Shown piece by piece: positions 33,965 through 42,712 of a DNA stretch of 64,000 nt. Each line of letters opens with the position of its first letter. Within the stretch, counting starts at the first letter, position 1. The translations under genes were made by a program, and so were the position numbers. Under the pieces are notes generated by a model. That model was not told the origin of the DNA and searched no databases. It worked only from the letters and a program-made list of their open reading frames with translations. The DNA is from DAOUJW01 sp034422115. Its GTDB lineage: Bacteria; Chloroflexota; Dehalococcoidia; Lucifugimonadales; UBA2985. Location of the stretch: contig DAOUJW010000020.1 in the NCBI GenBank assembly GCA_034422115.1, positions 55,819 to 119,818 of the forward strand, read 5' to 3'.

Positions 33965-35287
33965 ATGACGGGACCCCTGGTAGCCATAGTCGGACGGCCC
34001 AACGTGGGCAAGTCCACCCTTTTCAATCGGCTGGTGGGCCAGTCGCTGGCCATTGTCTCGGACACGCCCGGCACCACCAGGGATCGCGTCACCGCCAGCG
34101 TGTCGTGGGGAGACCGCGTCTTCACCCTGGTCGACACGGGCGGACTGGAGACGGCGCCGGTGTCGTCGGACATGTGGGATCTGGTCAGGGAGCAGGTGGA
34201 GGTTGCGATGGAGGAGGCCGACGCCATCGTCTTTCTGGTGGACGTGATGTCCGGCATAACCCCCGCCGACCGCGAGATTGCGCAGTCGCTTCGACAGATG
34301 GAGAAACCCCTGCTCCTGGTGGTGAACAAGGTGGACAACGCCAGGCGTGAGCAGGACGCGGTGGAGTTTCACGGGCTGGGCCTGGGCAACCCCGTTTTCA
34401 TGAGCGCCTATCACAACCTGGGCATTGATGAGTTCTTCAGGGAGCTTGAGGCCATTCTGCCCTTTGCGCCTGAGGAGGAGACGGAGGAGATGCCCCGGCT
34501 GGCGATTGTGGGGCGACCCAACGTCGGCAAGTCCCAGCTGTTGAACGCAATCCTGGGTCACCAGCGGTCGATAGTCTCCGAGACGCCCGGCACGACCCGG
34601 GACGCCATCGACACGACCCTCACCTTCAACGACAGGCCTATAACGCTGATCGACACGGCGGGAGTGCGGCGTCGCGGTCGCATAGAGAGGGGGATTGAGA
34701 AGTACAGCGTGCTCAGGGCCGTGCGGGCCATCGAGCGCTCCAACGTGTGCATCCTTGTCACCGACGCCACAGAGTCCATCACCGGCCAGGACACCCACGT
34801 CGCGGGGCAGGTGCTGGACACCTACAAGGGCGTGGTGATTGTGGTAAACAAGTGGGACATGGTTGAGGGAGAGGCGCAGAAGGCGGAGGCGCTGCGAGAG
34901 GTGCGCCGCAAGCTCAAGTTCATTCCCTACGCCCCCGTCTGCTTCACATCTGCGCTGAACGGGGACGGCGTCCGGGGGGTTGTTGAGACCGCCATCAGGG
35001 TGTACCGGGAAGGGGCAAAGATCGCACCGAGGGGCGCGCTGGAGAGGGCGTTGATGGAGGCCCTGGCGGCCCACCCGCCACCCACCAAGGGCAGCCGCTC
35101 CCTCAAGGTGTACCGCATCTATCAGAAGGGCACCCACCCGCCCACCTTTATCCTGCCGGTCAACAACCCTGAGCTTGTCCACTTCTCCTACCAGAGATAC
35201 CTGGAGAACCGCCTCCGCGACACCTTCGGCTTTGCGGGCAATCCGCTCCACCTGGTTTTCCCATCCTCAAGAGGCGGAAGGCTGTGA
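33965..35287 (+). CDS. der: GTPase Der (EngA), ribosome assembly
   Basis: 440 residues with the tandem G domains unique to Der: GRPNVGKSTL near the N-terminus and GRPNVGKSQL near residue 180, each followed by DTPG/DTAG and NKVD/NKWD motifs, and a C-terminal KH-like domain. It acts in 50S subunit maturation. Its TGA overlaps the GTG of plsY by four bases, so der, plsY and gpsA form an operon. Confidence 0.97.
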   Translation: MTGPLVAIVGRPNVGKSTLFNRLVGQSLAIVSDTPGTTRDRVTASVSWGDRVFTLVDTGGLETAPVSSDMWDLVREQVEVAMEEADAIVFLVDVMSGITPADREIAQSLRQMEKPLLLVVNKVDNARREQDAVEFHGLGLGNPVFMSAYHNLGIDEFFRELEAILPFAPEEETEEMPRLAIVGRPNVGKSQLLNAILGHQRSIVSETPGTTRDAIDTTLTFNDRPITLIDTAGVRRRGRIERGIEKYSVLRAVRAIERSNVCILVTDATESITGQDTHVAGQVLDTYKGVVIVVNKWDMVEGEAQKAEALREVRRKLKFIPYAPVCFTSALNGDGVRGVVETAIRVYREGAKIAPRGALERALMEALAAHPPPTKGSRSLKVYRIYQKGTHPPTFILPVNNPELVHFSYQRYLENRLRDTFGFAGNPLHLVFPSSRGGRL

Positions 35288-35943
35288 CCTACGCCTGGCT
35301 CGTGCCCCTGTGCTACCTGCTGGGCAGCGTGCCCTTTGGCCTGCTGGTGGCGAAGTTCACCAAGGGCATTGACGTGCGTAGCTATGGCAGCGGCAACACG
35401 GGTATGACTAACGTGCTGCGAACGGCGGGCGTGGCCCCGGGCCTGCTGGTGCTTGCCCTCGACCTGGGCAAAGGCATAGCGCCCATCCTGATTGTCAGGG
35501 CGATAGAGCCTTCGCCCGGCCTGGAGGTCGCCACCGCGCTTGCTGCGCTGTTGGGCCACAACTGGTCGGTGTTCATCCGGTTCAAGGGCGGGAAGGGTAC
35601 CGCAACTGGACTGGGAACAGTATGCGCTATTTCCCCCGTGGCAGGACTTATCGTAATGGCGCTGTCAATCCCGCCGCTGGCGGCAACCCGATACGTCTCC
35701 CTGGGTTCCATAATGGGCGCGACCTCGGCCCTGGCCTCGTTGTTCGCGCTGGCAGTGCTGGCGCCGAACCTGGCCCTGGGCGTGTCGTCCCCAATCTACA
35801 TCCTGTACACCGCCGTAGGCACTCCCATAGTGCTGTTCAAGCACCGGGAGAACATAGTCCGCATACTCAGAGGACAGGAGCGGAGGCTCGGCGAGAAGGT
35901 TGACCTGGGCGAACCCGTGCCGGGTCCCGCGGACGGGGCGTGA
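35284..35943 (+). CDS. plsY: PlsY glycerol-3-phosphate acyltransferase
   Basis: 219 residues, five or more membrane segments. The family loops are clear: LGSVPFG, YGSGNTGMTNVLRTAG (glycerol-phosphate site) and FKGGKGTATGLG (acyl-phosphate site). It transfers an acyl group from acyl phosphate to glycerol 3-phosphate, the first step of phospholipid synthesis. GTG start overlapping the der stop. gpsA, which makes its substrate, follows directly. Confidence 0.96.
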   Translation: MTYAWLVPLCYLLGSVPFGLLVAKFTKGIDVRSYGSGNTGMTNVLRTAGVAPGLLVLALDLGKGIAPILIVRAIEPSPGLEVATALAALLGHNWSVFIRFKGGKGTATGLGTVCAISPVAGLIVMALSIPPLAATRYVSLGSIMGATSALASLFALAVLAPNLALGVSSPIYILYTAVGTPIVLFKHRENIVRILRGQERRLGEKVDLGEPVPGPADGA

Positions 35944-35947
35944 GCGC

Positions 35948-36967
35948 ATGGCGGCCAGGGCGTCCGTAATCGGAACGACGAGCTGGGGCACGACCCTGGC
36001 CACCATCCTTGCCGGTAACGGCGCCGACGTGCTGCTGTGGGCGCGCACCCCTGAAGAGGCTCAGGAGTTAGAGAGCGCCAGGGAGAACAAACGGCGCTTT
36101 CCCGGATACCCTTTCCCGTCGAACCTGCGCGTCACCGCGTCCAGGGAGGAGGCGGCCGCGGTGGACATGGTTGTCATCGCCGTGCCGTCCCAAAGCCTGC
36201 GGGAGAACGTGCGCGGCCTTGCGCCTTTCTTGACCCAGCCCTGCCTGGCGCTAAGCGCGACCAAGGGCCTGGAGAAGGAGTCGGCCAAGCGCATGAGCGA
36301 GATCCTGGCTGAGGAGCTGCCGGAGTCGTTTCACGACGGCATATGCGTCCTCTCTGGCCCCAACCTGGCAAGGGAGATTATCGAGGGCAAACCGGCGTCC
36401 ACGGTGGTTGCCTGCCGTGAGGAGAGCAACGCGGTCATGGCCCAGGGGATGTTCATGTCCCCCATGTTCAGGGTGTACACCAACACGGACGTGGTGGGCG
36501 TGGAGCTGGCCGGCAGCCTCAAGAACATCATCGCCCTTGGCGCGGGTGTGTGCGACGGCTTCGGGTACGGCGACAACGGGAAAGCGGCGTTCATCACCCG
36601 CGGGCTGGTGGAGATAACGCGCCTGGGCGTGGCGGCCGGCGCGAACCCCCTGACCTTCGCCGGGCTGGCCGGGCTGGGCGACCTTACCGCCACCTGCGCC
36701 AGCCCCCTCAGCAGGAACAGGCACGTGGGCGAGCAGCTGGCGTCTGGCAAAGGGCTGCCGGAGATACTAGCCTCAATGGGCAACGTCGCAGAGGGCGTGG
36801 ACACTACGCTGGGCGCGCTCGTGCTGGCCTCCCGCTTGGGGGTGGACATGCCCATAACCCAGGCCATAAGCGAGGTGCTGTTCAACGGCCTGGACCCTCG
36901 GGAGGCGGTGGCGGGTCTCATGGGCCGCGCGCCGCAGCCGGAGTGGGCGGGCATCCAGCCCAATTGA
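35948..36967 (+). CDS. gpsA: Glycerol-3-phosphate dehydrogenase GpsA
   Basis: 339 residues from ATG 35948, four bases after the plsY stop; an upstream in-frame GTG/ATG would overlap plsY and lacks family sequence. NAD(P)H-dependent reduction of dihydroxyacetone phosphate to glycerol 3-phosphate. The nucleotide motif reads VIGTTSWGTT rather than the usual VIGAGSWGTA, so the second glycine of the GxGxxG set is absent. The catalytic Lys region (GSLKNIIALGAGVCDG) and the C-terminal substrate segment (GDLTATCASPLSRN) are intact. Confidence 0.95.
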   Translation: MAARASVIGTTSWGTTLATILAGNGADVLLWARTPEEAQELESARENKRRFPGYPFPSNLRVTASREEAAAVDMVVIAVPSQSLRENVRGLAPFLTQPCLALSATKGLEKESAKRMSEILAEELPESFHDGICVLSGPNLAREIIEGKPASTVVACREESNAVMAQGMFMSPMFRVYTNTDVVGVELAGSLKNIIALGAGVCDGFGYGDNGKAAFITRGLVEITRLGVAAGANPLTFAGLAGLGDLTATCASPLSRNRHVGEQLASGKGLPEILASMGNVAEGVDTTLGALVLASRLGVDMPITQAISEVLFNGLDPREAVAGLMGRAPQPEWAGIQPN

Positions 36968-37044
36968 CTCCACTCAGGAATTGGCATACGCTAGGACACA
37001 CTATAGGGAACATCTGGATAAGTAAAACGTCGCTCCTCCGTCCC

Positions 37045-37110
37045 GTCATTCCTGCGGAAGCAGGAATCTGAAAGTGTGGGGCAGAGGTTCCTGCTTTCGC
37101 AGGAACGACG
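37045..37110. repeat. Family A repeats, inverted pair
   Basis: GTCATTCCTGCGG...AGGAATC (37045-37070) and, reversed, GTTCCTGC...GCAGGAACGACG (37087-37110), between gpsA and the M16 peptidase gene. Confidence 0.8.
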
Positions 37111-37164
37111 TCCTTGAATGAGTTTCTAATTTACCACGAAATACAGGACGGACATAACCTCAAT

Positions 37165-38433
37165 ATGTACAAAAAGACTGTAACAGACAACGGCCTTCGC
37201 ATACTCACCAGCCAGATGCCCCACACCCAGTCCGTCAGCGTTGTGCTGTACGTGGGCGCGGGCTCCAGGTACGAGGTGGAAGAGGAGGCGGGCATATCGC
37301 ACTTCGTGGAGCACATGTGCTTCAAGGGGACTCGTCGCCGTCCGACTTCCCAGGAGATCAGCGAGGCCATCGAGGGCGTGGGAGGCGTGTTCAACGCCGC
37401 CACAGATCGGGAGCTGACCACCTACTGGTGCAAGGTGCCCGTCGCCCACCTGCGGATGGCCCTGGACGTGATGACGGACATCGTCAAGGAGCCGCTAATC
37501 GATCCTGAGGAGGTCGAGAAGGAGCGTCTCGTTATCCAGGAGGAGCTGTCCATGAGCAACGACGTGCCCAGCTACAGGGCGGACATGCTCATTGACGAGG
37601 TGATGTGGCCCAACCAGCCCCTTGGCAGAGACGTGGGCGGCGCCAAAGAGTCCGTGAACGCCATCTCCAGGGACGACCTGGTTGGCTACATGCAGCGACA
37701 GTACACCACGCCAAACCTGGTGGTCAGCGTGGCCGGCAACATCTCCGACGACGAGGTCACCGATGAAGTGGCCCGGCACTTTCGAGACTGGAACTCGCGC
37801 AAAGCCGAGACCTGGTTCCCCGCCGAGGACGAGCAGTCGGCTCCCAGGATGAAGCTGGAGCACCGCAAGACGGAGCAGGCCCACCTCTGCATCTCAGTCA
37901 AGGGGCTGTCGTCCGTTCACCCGGACAGGTACGCGCTGGACCTGCTGAACACGGTGATGGGGGAGGGGATGAGCAGCCGGCTGTTCCTGGAGCTGCGTGA
38001 GAAGCAGAGCCTGGTCTACGATGTCCACACAACCTCCAGCCACCTGAAAGACTGCGGCTCCTTCACCACCTACGCCGGTGTGGACCCCAAGAACGCCAAG
38101 CGCGCCATAGACTCCGTGCTGCGGGAGATGGTCAGGGCCAAAGAGCCAATCCCGGAGGAGGAGCTTCGCAAGGCCAAGGAGTTTCTCAAGGGCCGCCTGG
38201 TGCTGCGCATGGAGGACAGCCGCAGCGTGGCCGCGTGGCTGGGGGCACAGGAGCTTCTGCTGAACAACATTTACACGGTGGAAGAGGTGCTGGGCCGCGT
38301 CGACGCAATCACGCCGGAGGACATCCAGCGTGTGGCCGAGAGCGTGCTGGTGGGCGAGAAGCTGAACTTGGCAGTGGTGGGGCCGTTCCGCAGCGACAGG
38401 TCATTCCAGTCCAGCCTCAAGGGGCTGGGGTAG
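37165..38433 (+). CDS. M16-family zinc peptidase (processing peptidase-like)
   Basis: 422 residues from ATG 37165; earlier in-frame starts would include repeat-adjacent sequence. The inverted zinc motif HFVEH is at residues 46-50, and the distal zinc-binding Glu lies in the EEVEKERLVIQEEL helix about 75 residues on. Bacterial members degrade small peptides or process exported proteins. The C-terminal half has the GEGMSSRLFLELREKQSLVY segment of the second, inactive lobe. The last 50 or so bases of the gene are repeated at 39316-39371. Confidence 0.93.
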   Translation: MYKKTVTDNGLRILTSQMPHTQSVSVVLYVGAGSRYEVEEEAGISHFVEHMCFKGTRRRPTSQEISEAIEGVGGVFNAATDRELTTYWCKVPVAHLRMALDVMTDIVKEPLIDPEEVEKERLVIQEELSMSNDVPSYRADMLIDEVMWPNQPLGRDVGGAKESVNAISRDDLVGYMQRQYTTPNLVVSVAGNISDDEVTDEVARHFRDWNSRKAETWFPAEDEQSAPRMKLEHRKTEQAHLCISVKGLSSVHPDRYALDLLNTVMGEGMSSRLFLELREKQSLVYDVHTTSSHLKDCGSFTTYAGVDPKNAKRAIDSVLREMVRAKEPIPEEELRKAKEFLKGRLVLRMEDSRSVAAWLGAQELLLNNIYTVEEVLGRVDAITPEDIQRVAESVLVGEKLNLAVVGPFRSDRSFQSSLKGLG

Positions 38434-38556
38434 AGCGGGACGGTCAATACACCAGTTCTCGCTTTTAAGTACGCAGCAGTGCTGAGCGAGATACCTGCGC
38501 TCCGATGCCATTACCGCCAAAACAAACGGTTTTAAGTGGAAGCAATAGGCAACCGG

Positions 38557-38620
38557 CATTCCCGTGAAAACTGGAATCTAGGGGGCAGAGTGTGGACTCC
38601 CGCCTACGCGGGAGTGACGG
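38557..38620. repeat. Family A repeats, two forms
   Basis: A degenerate CATTCCCG...GGAATCTAG unit (38557-38581) and an ACTCCCGC...GCGGGAGTGACGG unit (38596-38620), between the peptidase and the DUF3267-like gene. Confidence 0.7.
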
Positions 38621-38674
38621 AAAGCCGTGTATTTTTATCTCCTTACGTGACCCTAGCAAGGCCATAGTGATTCG

Positions 38675-39313
38675 GTGATGACTAAGATGGCCGCAAGCAG
38701 CCTGCCTCCAGATTACACCGAGGTCGGCAGATGGAGCCTGACGCAGGCGTCGGTCAAGGAACGCTTGCTCGCGGGTGTGGCTATGCTAATCCTCTTCTTC
38801 ATCTCGCTCGCGACCGTCAGCCTCATTGGGTCTGTCGTTACGGGTTCGGACCGGATAACGATGGAAGGGAGTACCCTTATCACTGGTTCGCTTATAGGGG
38901 TTGTGGTTGGAGTCACGCTCCACGAGTTGGTCCATGGCGCTGTTTTCCTCGCGTTCCATGCCCGTCCCCGCTTTGGATTCAAGCCTTGGACGCGGTTTGG
39001 ACCGGTTTTCTTTGCCACATCCCCCGGAAACTACCTTCCGAGAACGCAGTACCTCGCTGTTGCCTTGTCAACGGCCTTGCTGCTAACGGCCGCATTGGCG
39101 GCGGCCATTGCAACTGCATTCGCTCTTGATTTGCAAGGAGGCTTACTCTCATCCGTCCTGCTGTGGGCTTTCTTGCTGAACGCGGTTGGCTCGGCGGGCG
39201 ATCTATTCATCGCGTCAAAGGTCATGGGATATCCAGGCGCGACGTACTTTGAAGATACCAGTGAAGGCTTCGTTGCCTACGGCCCGGCGAGTGTAGACAG
39301 ATCGAGGCAGTAG
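38675..39313 (+). CDS. DUF3267-like membrane metalloprotein
   Basis: 212 residues, about four membrane segments. A metal-binding HELVH motif lies at residues 83-87 on a membrane helix, followed by HARPRFGFKPW and a segment around GNYLPR, the usual order in DUF3267 putative zincins. Function unknown; the motif suggests an intramembrane protease. GTG at 38675 is directly followed by ATG 38678, and neither has a good ribosome site. Its composition is a little less G+C-rich than neighbours. The segment is bounded by a duplicated 3' end of the M16 gene. Confidence 0.75.
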   Translation: MMTKMAASSLPPDYTEVGRWSLTQASVKERLLAGVAMLILFFISLATVSLIGSVVTGSDRITMEGSTLITGSLIGVVVGVTLHELVHGAVFLAFHARPRFGFKPWTRFGPVFFATSPGNYLPRTQYLAVALSTALLLTAALAAAIATAFALDLQGGLLSSVLLWAFLLNAVGSAGDLFIASKVMGYPGATYFEDTSEGFVAYGPASVDRSRQ

Positions 39314-39315
39314 TT

Positions 39316-39371
39316 GGGCCGTACCGCAGAGCGCCAGGTCGTTCCAGTCAAGCCTCAAGGGGCTGGGGTAG
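39316..39371 (+). pseudogene. Duplicated 3' end of the M16 peptidase gene
   Basis: GGGCCGTACCGCAGAG... onward to AGCCTCAAGGGGCTGGGG and TAG matches the end of the peptidase gene (38380-38433) with only a few changes. It begins two bases after the stop of the DUF3267-like gene. It carries no start and is a relic. Confidence 0.85.
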
Positions 39372-39471
39372 TGGTACAGCGTTTCCAGCATATCTAGCTG
39401 TCTTGCTTTCCACATCTCTCGGATCTTCTGATCAATCCTTTCATTGCCTCTATTCTGTTGCAGTAAAGGTA

Positions 39472-39518
39472 TTGCATTGTCCATTTAATTGGTGTAAACT
39501 AGTTTGTAACACAAACTA
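39472..39518 (+). promoter_or_regulatory. Promoter with overlapping palindromic operator
   Basis: TTGCAT (39472-39477), a 17-base spacer and TAAACT (39495-39500). A perfect palindrome, TAGTTTGT-AAC-ACAAACTA (39500-39518), starts at the last base of the -10 and covers the start point. The winged-helix regulator two genes on is the likely ligand-bound or autoregulating repressor. Confidence 0.7.
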
Positions 39519-39544
39519 AACGGGCAATAACAAGGAGGCGAAAG

Positions 39545-40177
39545 ATGCAAGAAGCGGACGGCGGAACGAGACCCCTCTCGCCACAAGAGGGTTGGCAATC
39601 CATTCACTCCACAATGGAGACAGCCAGAAGCTCAATGTACCTGGCGGGAACCACTACGATAATCCTGCTCTGGGGCGTGATAGTGTCCCTGGGGCTGATC
39701 TCCCAGTACACGATTGAGGCGCTTGCGCCCGGCTTCGTGACCAGCGCTCCCTGGTTTCCAGGGCCGATGTGGGGCGTTCTGGCTACGGCGGGCACTATCG
39801 GCAGCGCGGTCATAGGGCATCGCGCCGGCAGGGAGAACGCGGCCGGGGACGCTATGCGCAGCGCCGGGATCAGGGTGTTCCTCTTCTGGCTTGCGGTCCT
39901 GGCAGCCGCGTTCTTCATTCCGGCGGCAGCGGGACTCTGGAACGCGGACGGAGCGGAGAGGATACCCCACGTTGCCATCGGCGTAGTGGCGCTGGGCTTC
40001 GTGCTGTTCGGCATTATGGTACGCCCGGTGCTGGCGGCCGTGGGCGTCGGCATAGCGGCGGCGTTCTACATCCCCTGGTACCTGGCAGGCGACGCCGCGC
40101 CCCTGGTGACGGCGGCTGCAATACTGGTGCTGGTCGCGCTGAGCGCGTGGTGGATACGCAGGAGCGGCGTCCTGTGA
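39545..40177 (+). CDS. Membrane protein co-transcribed with a regulator
   Basis: 210 residues with about six membrane segments in pairs and a short hydrophilic N-terminus. The ribosome site (AAGGAGGCG) is strong. Its stop overlaps the start of the winged-helix regulator by four bases. I do not recognise a family; the pairing of a small polytopic protein with a MarR/ArsR-like regulator behind a palindromic operator is common for membrane-stress or export modules. Confidence 0.7.
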   Translation: MQEADGGTRPLSPQEGWQSIHSTMETARSSMYLAGTTTIILLWGVIVSLGLISQYTIEALAPGFVTSAPWFPGPMWGVLATAGTIGSAVIGHRAGRENAAGDAMRSAGIRVFLFWLAVLAAAFFIPAAAGLWNADGAERIPHVAIGVVALGFVLFGIMVRPVLAAVGVGIAAAFYIPWYLAGDAAPLVTAAAILVLVALSAWWIRRSGVL

Positions 40178-40485
40178 CGGACGACATTGTCTTGGACGAG
40201 ACCATCCACCAATCCACCCGGCTGCGCATAATGACCATGCTGGTCTCCATGCCGGAGTCCGACAGGCTGGCCTACGGCTTCATCCAGAAGACGCTGGACC
40301 TGACCGGCGGGAACCTGACAACCCACCTGCGTAAGCTGGAGGACGCCGACTTCCTGGCCATCACCAAGGAGTTCCAGGACTCCAAGCCGCAGACGTGGGT
40401 GCAGGCAACGCCGACGGGCCGACGCGCCTTCGCCGACTATCTGTCCAACCTGCATAAGGCGTTGAGCTGGGAGCCGCAGGCGTAG
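40174..40485 (+). CDS. Winged-helix transcriptional regulator
   Basis: 103 residues: a single winged helix (STRLRIMTMLVSMPESDRLAYGFIQKTLDLTGGNLTTHLRKLEDADFLAI) of the small PF13601-like group, with recognition helix NLTTHLRKL. No cofactor-binding Cys or His pair is evident. GTG start within the preceding stop (GTGA). It probably represses its own operon through the palindrome at 39500-39518. Confidence 0.85.
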   Translation: MTDDIVLDETIHQSTRLRIMTMLVSMPESDRLAYGFIQKTLDLTGGNLTTHLRKLEDADFLAITKEFQDSKPQTWVQATPTGRRAFADYLSNLHKALSWEPQA

Positions 40486-40491
40486 TTGACG

Positions 40492-40524
40492 CCGCTTATA
40501 CTGAGCCTGTCGAAGTATGAGCGG
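40492..40524. repeat. Single family B unit
   Basis: CCGCTTATACTGAGC...ATGAGCGG. Only one half of the usual pair is present. Confidence 0.75.
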
Positions 40525-40570
40525 TGTCGTTCATCATAACCAACGCCTGTAGAGAATATCAGCAGGCATC

Positions 40571-40599
40571 TTGACATCAACTATATCGGCTGCTATGAT
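40571..40599 (+). promoter_or_regulatory. Antitoxin promoter, probably leaderless
   Basis: TTGACA (40571-40576), exactly 17 bases, TATGAT (40594-40599). Seven bases further is the antitoxin ATG at 40606, so the transcript most likely starts at or within a base of the start codon. No Shine-Dalgarno is present. Confidence 0.75.
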
Positions 40600-40605
40600 G
40601 CTCAC

Positions 40606-40875
40606 ATGAGAACTACATTGACACTGGATGATGACATAGCAGACGCCCTGCGGGAGCGGGCGCGGCTCACAGACACGCCGTTCAAACGGGTGGTGAATGA
40701 CGCCCTGAGACAAGGTATGTCTCAGGGGACGGTGGAAGCCGCTCGCCCGGAGTATCGCGTTGTTCCCAAGCACGGCGGGTTCGCCCCTGGCGTAGATCCG
40801 CTCAGACTGAACCAGCTCAACGACCAGCTGATCGCTGAGGAGACTCTCGGGAAGGACAGGCCGGGCGCGAGTTGA
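40606..40875 (+). CDS. Ribbon-helix-helix antitoxin
   Basis: 89 residues; the N-terminal RTTLTLDDDIADALRERA is a typical RHH DNA-binding unit and the Pro/Gly-rich C-terminus (YRVVPKHGGFAPG) would bind the toxin. It overlaps the PIN gene by four bases (TTGA). The promoter directly abuts the ATG, and the antitoxin dimer probably binds there. Confidence 0.85.
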   Translation: MRTTLTLDDDIADALRERARLTDTPFKRVVNDALRQGMSQGTVEAARPEYRVVPKHGGFAPGVDPLRLNQLNDQLIAEETLGKDRPGAS

Positions 40876-41297
40876 TAATCCCGGACCTCAATCTGCTTGT
40901 CTACGCCCACTACGACGGAGCGCCTCACCACAAGGCCGCCAAGGGCTGGTGGGAGGGCTTGGTCAACGGCTCGGAGCGAGTGGGGGTCCCGTGGGCTGTG
41001 GCGACGGGCTTTGTCAGGCTGATGACCCATCCCAGGGTGGTCACCAATCCGGCAACCCCGGCGGAGGCGATTGACTATATTCAGGAGTGGTTCCGATTTC
41101 CCCACGTCATGCCCATCAACCCCGGGACGGACCACCTTGCCCACCTCCGGCAGAGCCTTGTCGCGGCCGGCGTCGGCGCTGACCTGGTGACTGACGCACA
41201 TCTGGCCTCCATAGCTATGGAGTACCAGGCGGAACTCCACTCCAACGACGTCGACTTCAGCCGCTTCCCCGGCCTCCGCTGGCGCAATCCCCTCTGA
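40872..41297 (+). CDS. PIN-domain ribonuclease toxin
   Basis: 141 residues, starting at TTG 40872. Metal-ligand acidic residues are seen in IPDLNLLVYAHY (Asp5), GADLVTDAHLAS and SNDVDFSRF. The layout (TxxPxHxxAxxWW near residues 18-28) matches the VapC group that carries PHHKAA and FVRLMTHPRV. It acts as an RNase restrained by the preceding antitoxin. Confidence 0.88.
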   Translation: MIIPDLNLLVYAHYDGAPHHKAAKGWWEGLVNGSERVGVPWAVATGFVRLMTHPRVVTNPATPAEAIDYIQEWFRFPHVMPINPGTDHLAHLRQSLVAAGVGADLVTDAHLASIAMEYQAELHSNDVDFSRFPGLRWRNPL

Positions 41298-41341
41298 CCA
41301 GGACGCAGCAATGCTGGTGGGAGCCGCTTGACATCGCCCTG

Positions 41342-42712
41342 TCAAGCCAGGTGCTGAATGAGCAGAGCGGCCATGCCCAGGAAGATCAGGAAGCCCAGCA
41401 CGTCGGTAAAGGTGGTCACGAAAACGGCGGAGGACACGGCGGGATCCATCCCGAACCGCTTGAGCAGCAGAGGCACGCTGCTTCCGGCAAGGCCCGCCAC
41501 TATCATGTTGCCCAGCATCGCCGCGCCCACCACCACGCCCAGCATGATTGACCCCTTCCAGAAGTAGGCAGCCACGCCCACCGCCGCCGCCAGCAGCATG
41601 CCGTGCACCAAGGCCAAGAGAAGCTCGCGGCCAATGAGCCGTATGCCGCTGTGCCTGCTTATCTCGCCCAGGGCCATGCTGCGCACCACCAGCGTCAGGG
41701 TCTGTGTGCCCGCTATCCCGCCCTGACCGGCTACCACGGGCAGGAACACCGCCAGCACCGCCACCTTGGCAATCGTCGACTCAAAGAGGTTGATGACCAG
41801 GGCCGCCAGGAACACGGTGCCCAGGTTGGTGGTCAGCCAGGGCAGCCGGCTGCGGACGGAGTTGCCCAGGGAGGACAGCACCCGCTCACCGGACAGTCCC
41901 GCTATTCTGAACATGTCCTCCGTAGCCTCCTCCTCCATCACGTGCACCACGGCCTCCACGTGGATGATGCCGATGAGCTTGTGCTCATGGTCCACAACGG
42001 GCAGATGCCGCAGGTCGTACCGCTCTATCAGGCGGGCGCACTCCTCCTGGTCGGTCTCCGGCGGCACGGACACTATTTCAGGGCGCATTATGTCCCTGAC
42101 GATCTCTTCAGTAGGGGAGAGGGCAAGTCGAGTCACGGTGATGTAACCCAGCAGCCTGCCATCCGCATCGACCACGAAGATGGCGCTGAACTCCTCGGCC
42201 CTGCGTCCCAGGAGGCGCAGGACGTCCAGCGCAATGCCGGCAGACATGTAGTCCGACACAACCGGGTAGTCTGCAACCATCAGCCCGCCGGCCGTGTCAT
42301 CCGGGTAGCCCAGCAGAGGGGCTATCTCAGCGGCCTCCGTCATAACGGCCAGGGTTTCCCGTGACTGCTCGGCGGGAAGGTTTCTCAGGATGTCCGCGGC
42401 CACGTCCGGGCGGGTGCGGTCAAGGATCACCGAGAGCGCCCTTGAGTCGATTCCGGCGGCGATCTCAGAGGACTCTTCCGGGTCGACGCGCTCCAGGATC
42501 TGGACGATCTCCTCAACCGAAAGCTCGCTCAGCAGCGCCTCTTCAAGCTCCAGCAGCACCTCGCCCTGGTCGACGGGGTGCATCTCCTTGAGCAGGGCCA
42601 CGGCCTCGGCCCTGTTGCCGTCCTCCAGAAGCCGCAGGACGCGGTCAACCTCCTCGCGCGCCCTCTCCTCTGCGGAAGGCGGCTCTGCGGCGACGTGCTG
42701 GTCTTCAGTCAT
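41342..42712 (-). CDS. mgtE: MgtE magnesium channel/transporter
   Basis: 456 residues in the usual order: an N-terminal superhelical domain (to about 140), two CBS domains (about 145-265) and five membrane segments. Family motifs include GNMIVAGLAGSSVPL and DPAVSSAVFVTTFTDVLGF, the latter lining the pore. Cytosolic Mg2+ bound by the N and CBS domains closes the channel. Its ATG overlaps the tlyA stop by four bases. Confidence 0.95.
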   Translation of the reverse strand: MTEDQHVAAEPPSAEERAREEVDRVLRLLEDGNRAEAVALLKEMHPVDQGEVLLELEEALLSELSVEEIVQILERVDPEESSEIAAGIDSRALSVILDRTRPDVAADILRNLPAEQSRETLAVMTEAAEIAPLLGYPDDTAGGLMVADYPVVSDYMSAGIALDVLRLLGRRAEEFSAIFVVDADGRLLGYITVTRLALSPTEEIVRDIMRPEIVSVPPETDQEECARLIERYDLRHLPVVDHEHKLIGIIHVEAVVHVMEEEATEDMFRIAGLSGERVLSSLGNSVRSRLPWLTTNLGTVFLAALVINLFESTIAKVAVLAVFLPVVAGQGGIAGTQTLTLVVRSMALGEISRHSGIRLIGRELLLALVHGMLLAAAVGVAAYFWKGSIMLGVVVGAAMLGNMIVAGLAGSSVPLLLKRFGMDPAVSSAVFVTTFTDVLGFLIFLGMAALLIQHLA

